Shown: positions 46,308-50,759 of the stretch, piece by piece
How positions within the stretch are numbered: the stretch's first letter is position 1
Layout of the letters: every line of letters starts with the position of its first letter
Notes under the pieces: model-generated
Database searches by the model: none
The model's input: the letters and a program-made list of their open reading frames with translations, nothing else
Told to the model about the DNA's origin: nothing
Made by a program: the position numbers and the translations under genes
NCBI GenBank assembly: GCA_018398765.1
Contig: JAHBMJ010000276.1
Span: 1 to 50,759 of the forward strand
DNA: 50,759 bases
From: Chromera velia
Lineage: Eukaryota > Sar > Chromeraceae
Direction of reading: 5' to 3'

Positions 46308-47006
46308 TCACCTCCCCATCTCAAGCTCCCTGTTCAGCTTGCTGCTCGCTTGCTGGACCCCGCTGTCCCCTTCGGTGTTCTCCTGTACCCCGCCCTCAGG
46401 TGCCAGAACAGCACCAGAAGAGGAACAGGGAGAGGACGTCATCTCACTGAGACCCCCCTCTCCGTCCTCTCCCAACCCAATATGAACCCCGCCCTCCCCG
46501 TTCACCTCCTCCAATGTCCGTGCTGTGCCCAGCTGTATCAGAGCCGTGTCCACATGCCCAGAGATACCAATGGTAGTGGAAGAGGGGGAAGAAGGGACCG
46601 GAACAGCAGCAGGGGAAAAAACAGCAGAGCGCACATACGTCCTTCCCCCCCCCTCCTGCAGCACCCACTCGTCCCCTCTGGTCTCGATGAAAGAGCGGAA
46701 CTGCACGAGATCATGCCAACACAGAAACAAACAAACACATATACAGCAGCACAAGATAGAGGGGGGTCTGATGGGGAAGGCAGACGGAGATGGAAGAAGT
46801 CAGGCCATTGAAGGAACAATTTCCCAACGATGAACAATTCCCCAAGGAACAAGCTAACTGAGGGATCGAAGGAAGGTACACTCACTCACTCACTCACTCA
46901 CTCACTGACTACTGACCGAAAGACTGCCCAAGTAGGGGTCCACATCACACGAGAGCAGATCCTCCACCTTGTTCTTCAAAGCCGACAAGGGAACCCATCT
47001 GTACGC

Positions 47007-47048
<42 letters not shown>

Positions 47049-47681
47049 TTTCTCTTTCTAAGCTTTCCTGGTTGTGCACCGTTGCTGCCTCTGTCAATTC
47101 TTTGCAAGCGGAAGGCCCGAAGGGAAGCAAAAAGCAGGAAGAAGAGCTGGATTGAAGAGAAAAACAGAGGTACACAAGAACGGAAGGGCAAGAAGCACAA
47201 TCTGATTTTCTGACTGACAAAAAAGAGGCAGACACGGTCAAACTGACTCATATTCACTGTTGCGCTCCAGCCGGACTCCTCTCGACTCCATTATCAGATC
47301 TTCAAAGGCCCCCTGCATCCACCCAGAGAGTTTGTCTGCAGTCTCCGTGTCTGGTCCTGTCGCTACTTCCTCTGCCTCCTCTTCAGACTGGACTACCTCT
47401 TCCTCTTCTGCCCCCCCCCTGGAAGGTGTGTCTGTGGTCTTGCTTACAAATCCATCATCAGTTGAAGAGAAGGAGAAGGGGGTGAATTTGTCGACTGAGT
47501 CTTTCAACTTGTAGGAATTCGAGACACCAAAAGCCACCACTCGCTTTCCTGCAAAAAAAGCGACAGGGATGGCGGAGGAAAACAAGTGAGGTGAAGAAAA
47601 CGTGTTCTTTCGGCTTGCGTTCGCTTTCCTACGCGAGAGCGCGTGCCTGTTTTTCGTTCTTTCTTTCTTTCTTTCTTTCTT

Positions 47682-47721
<40 letters not shown>

Positions 47722-48060
47722 TGTGTGCGTGTGCGAAGAGAACCTGGCTGTGAAGAGAATGAGAAAGAGAAAGAGGGAAAACTTCGACAGAGCAGACGAG
47801 AGAAAGCCTGAAAGGGGGGGGGAGCAAAAAAATAATGAGAGAGTAAAAGACTCTATAAACCAATCCTGGCTAGACGAAAAAGGAACAGAAAGCGACGGGC
47901 AAAAAGAAGGAGGCAAACCCACCATTTCGACGAAGTTTTCGGCCCAGCGCATTGAAATCCGCGTCTCCAGTCACCAGCACAAATGCTTCAACATCCCTGC
48001 AGGGAGGTAGACAGCAAACAAGGCCCACGCACACTCCTCTGCAGTTTTTGCTGTCTCGCG

Positions 48061-48097
<37 letters not shown>

Positions 48098-49779
48098 GCA
48101 CGCACGCACGCACGCGATATCCCACCCGAAAAAATAAGCACAGAAAAACTGGAGAGGAAGTTTGGGAGGTGGCAGAGAGTGTCAAAGAGAACCGAGGGAG
48201 GAGACCCTTCGAGCATTTTCTTTCAGCTCAACTCACTGGTCTGTGTAGAGAATGTCCATGGCGTCCACAATGATCCTGGTGTCCACTGCATTCTTCCCTG
48301 CATAAATACACAGAAAGTGAAAGAGAACAGGCACACCAGTGGGCCGACGCACAGACTCTCTCGGGCACACACGCGCCCACATGCAGACCGAGCGAGAAAC
48401 AGAGAAGGAAGGGCCTGAAGAACAGTAAGCTGAAAGATCATGGCGACCGTATACGCGCAAGGCAGAGGGGAAGAGACCCGCCCAGGCACTCTTTCGTCCC
48501 CCCCCATTCTTCCGTATTTAAACGATGGGAGAAACCCTCGCTCCCTCGGTCTTCCCCCCCAAAACCAGACCCTACAACCCACCAGGAATAGAAGGTTGGT
48601 GGACCTGTTCGAAGTTCTCTTGCTGAAAGAAACGGGCCAGCCTGGGGTCGCACTCAAGCGACCAATCGGCGAAAGCCCTGCAGGCAACGAGGCGGAGGAG
48701 GGAAGAGAGAGAGGGCAACGCCACAACGGAAGACACGGTGCATCACGCGGATGCTTTCATACATCTGCCTTCTTGCCGCATTGCTTGCATGCATTCGTTT
48801 TTGCGTCACCAGATTGTACTTCACATTACAAGCGGCAATGAACAGGGTGGAAGGACCCGTCTTGGGTAAGGTCATCTGTTTGTCTGTTTATCCGCCTTCT
48901 GGTTTCTGTGATTTGATTTTAACCTACGAGCTTCCGCTGCCTGGAATCAGAACCGACGCGGGGACACAAGGAAAACGAATGCCGCGCTTCTGCAGAGTGC
49001 GAACTCTTTCCAAGTTACCGGTCCCATGCCCGTGCTGCCGCATCCTGCCTAATTTTATTCCTGCGACAGGTTCACTCACGCTGCCGACCCACCTCTTTAT
49101 ATAGGGGTAGCCGAGCTTGTGAGCCTCGGCCATCACTTCTTCAAGAAAAAGTGCACCTACATTCTCTGCATCCACGAGAACCGCTATCTGCAAACCGCAA
49201 ACGATGAATAAGACGGGTGAATTCACACATATTGGAGCGCAACAGAAGAGGGACGGACACTTCACGAACAGCAGATGAGCGCAGACCAAAAACCCTATGA
49301 AAGCAGAACGACAGTTGGGACTGGAGCAAAGAAGGGACCACGGAAACAAGGAAGCAGGGAAGGGAGAACGAGAGCCTATCGGGGGAGGGATTGATGCACA
49401 CGCTTGCCTTTGGGAGACGGCGTGCTGCGTGCTCGTATTGGACGGCGCTCTTCAGGGTCCCCTTTTCATTCAACGCCGCAGCCTTCCGACTTCTATCCGC
49501 GTACAGCGCTCGTCTCTCGATTTTTCCTTTTTTGTCTTTTCTACCTTCCATCCCTCTTTCGCTGTACAAAGAGGACATGCCCTCTCTTGTGCTGATGCCC
49601 CTCTCTTTTTTTCGGGGGGGGATGGAGGAAATGTTCCCTTCCCGTCTCTGCCCGGAAACACTCTCTTTGGCGCAGCTCAAGAAGGCACTGCTGTGCTGCC
49701 CGGGTTTCAAGATAGAGGAGGAGCAGGCTGAAGGGGTGAGGCAGCAGCAAAAAGGGAAAAGGACGGTGAAAAGCCTCAT
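46308..49779 (-). CDS. NYN-domain / OST-HTH protein, paralogue of the giant gene (about 490 residues or longer)
   Basis: Exons (minus): about 49408-49779, 49093-49187, 48583-48677, 48237-48297, 47923-47996, 47248-47548, 46917-46998, 46308-46700. The NYN motifs are IAVLVDAENVGALFLEEV, AFADWSLE, AVDTRIIVDAMDILYTD and FVLVTGDADFNALGRKL, then GKRVVAFGVSNS. An acidic linker ends in GPDTETADKLSGWM, close to the GPDAETESKLSGWM of the giant gene. The OST-HTH-like part (WVPLSALKNK, FRSFIETRGDEW) follows. Exons 2-5 have the same lengths as in the giant gene and all phases agree. The leader is hydrophobic (MRLFTVLFPFCCCL), so secretion or organelle routing is likely. Exon 1 ends at either GTGTGC or a GC-type GCAAGC donor. 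The frame stops at 46308, but an AG-GTGAAG donor there could extend it. Confidence 0.78.
46880..46908. repeat. (CACT)n microsatellite
   Basis: A tetranucleotide run in intron 7 of the second NYN gene, next to the exon 7 donor. Confidence 0.85.
47007..47046. repeat. (CA)n microsatellite close to a 3' splice site
   Basis: On the minus strand the (TG)n run ends a few bases before the GTACAG acceptor of exon 7 (the start of the OST-HTH-like domain) in the second NYN gene. Confidence 0.95.
47657..47731. repeat. (CTTT)n(CT)n(GT)n compound microsatellite
   Basis: Fills the middle of intron 5 of the second NYN gene. Confidence 0.95.
48062..48116. repeat. (CA)n(CGCA)n microsatellite
   Basis: Lies in intron 4 of the second NYN gene, about 60 bp upstream of the exon 5 acceptor on the minus strand. 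Confidence 0.95.
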
Positions 49780-50384
49780 TGTGGGATGAAGGGCAAGCGA
49801 TTAAGCAACACTCGGCTTTGATTCGGAAAAAGGTTTCTCTGTCAACGCAGACACACAGGCACAGGCAGAAGGCGGCCACAGCCCGTGCAGACCCCACACT
49901 TTCTGGGCGCGAGTGTCTCCATGCAGACGAACAGCATCGTACAACGGATTGATGGAAAGGCTGCAATGAGGCTATGCCGGACCATTTTCCTTTCGGAGGA
50001 CCCGGGTGGGGCCCCGGGTCCGAGCAGCAGAAGCTCTAACTCCTGCAGTTCCAGGATGGGAGAGCGACTTCGAACCAAAAAATCGAAAAAAATCGCACAG
50101 AAACGTGAAGGGTACCGTTCGACTCGTCAGAGTTCACACATCATTTTGCCAAAGGTTCGAGGGATTCGGTGCGATGGATCGCGCGGTATGAAACCGCAAA
50201 ATTCTGCCGAAATCACAGAGGCCACGGCATGTCTAAGGGCCCGCTGCGCGCGCGAAGTCTCGCGACTGCGGTCAAAAGAGCCCCGGCACACATTACGCGC
50301 GGCCCAGAAAAGCGAAAACGCCCTGCGACGCCTGCGAATTAGCTGCCGTGGCCCCCATGTGCCCCCCAAACAACCCAAAAAAGC
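49780..50384. promoter_or_regulatory. Upstream region of the second NYN gene
   Basis: About 600 bp upstream of the start codon at 49777-49779. It is GC-rich beyond 50100 and includes a CTGCGCGCGCGAAG stretch near 50243. No distinct promoter element was recognised. If the right-edge gene is real, this is another divergent promoter. Confidence 0.35.
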
Positions 50385-50759
50385 ATGCTTTTTCAGTCCT
50401 TTACGGGGCCATCAAAAAAGCACCATTCTGCAAACCAAAAACCTGTCATTTCCAGCAACTCCACTGGAGAGTCCCCGAGCCCTGCCCACACCAGGGAGCA
50501 GCAGAATTGTGATCTTGTTCTATATGAGGCGTGTGTTTCGTTTCCTCCCGACTGGGGGAGGGTCAGGGGCCGGAGAACTCGAGACTTGTTTTCCGGTGTT
50601 GCTGGCGGTCACCGTTGGGCTCCTGGACGTGTGGAAGGATCGACGTGGTAAGTCTGCAGTGCCTCGAGCAGTGCTTTCTCCTCACCAAAGTGTTGATAAT
50701 GCTTTGTGTGCCATGCCTGCAGGTCGCCTACACGGCGGGGGGGGTCGTGGCGACCCCCC
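50385..50759 (+). CDS. Possible start of a plus-strand gene, cut by the window edge
   Basis: A frame opens at 50385 (MLFQSFTGPSKKHHSANQ) and stays open to 50651, ending near a good GTAAGT donor at 50649. A CTGCAG acceptor at about 50722 precedes further GC-rich sequence that runs off the window. The composition is plausible but no family is recognised. Confidence 0.3.

Noticed and set aside
49141-49779. Single 212-codon uninterrupted minus-strand frame as one exon
   Set aside because: Only the first ~124 codons look like the leader exon. The rest is intron sequence, and the NYN domain starts in another frame after a good acceptor at 49188.

Overview
This is eukaryotic nuclear DNA: genes are split by GT-AG introns, many of them packed with (CA/TG)n, (GACA)n and purine microsatellites, and several degenerate transposable elements are present. 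No bacterial features were seen. The density of introns, the low-complexity intron filler, a ribosomal protein eL41 gene with a 39-codon form that I recall from apicomplexans, and a protein start that looks like a bipartite complex-plastid targeting signal together suggest an alveolate with a secondary red plastid. A chromerid alga such as Chromera velia fits best, but that assignment is inference. All splice sites were read by eye; they were accepted when GT/AG signals, reading phase and (for the two paralogues) conserved exon lengths agreed.

Layout. 1-2402: two copies of a ~1 kb block (period ~1286 bp) carrying long purine tracts. 2403-4919: AT-rich intergenic DNA with a tRNA-like (SINE-like) sequence and one copy of a dispersed repeat. 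4920-11983 (minus): a nine-exon gene for a ~1480-residue TPR protein. 12489-12710 (plus): the tiny two-exon gene for ribosomal protein eL41, head to head with the TPR gene. 12711-18012: gene-poor, including a strongly pyrimidine-rich stretch, AT-rich DNA, a degraded coding remnant and the second copy of the dispersed repeat.

18013-35295 (minus): a very large gene reconstructed as 15 exons with every intron phase matching (about 3465 residues). It starts with a signal peptide/transit-peptide-like leader, followed by a NYN (LabA/limkain-type PIN-like) RNase domain, an OST-HTH/LOTUS-like domain, a long charged coiled coil and then ~2800 residues of unrecognised sequence. 35913-37127 (plus): a probable small four-exon gene of unknown function, divergent from the large gene. 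37128-39102: intergenic, with a CTTT tract and a small inverted-repeat element. 39103-40380 (minus) and 40690-42653 (plus): two decayed LINE reverse transcriptase fragments arranged head to head. 42660-44300: an AT-rich island with nested MITE-like elements, one with a perfect 8-bp target-site duplication, and a pair of GC-rich hairpins.

45503/46308-49779 (minus): a second NYN plus OST-HTH gene, paralogous to the first. Exons 2-5 have exactly the same lengths (95, 95, 61, 74 nt) and all intron phases are the same. The main biological story is this pair of duplicated NYN-LOTUS proteins, at least one apparently directed to the plastid; this predicts an organellar RNA-cleaving or RNA-surveillance function. 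The right edge may hold the start of a plus-strand gene.
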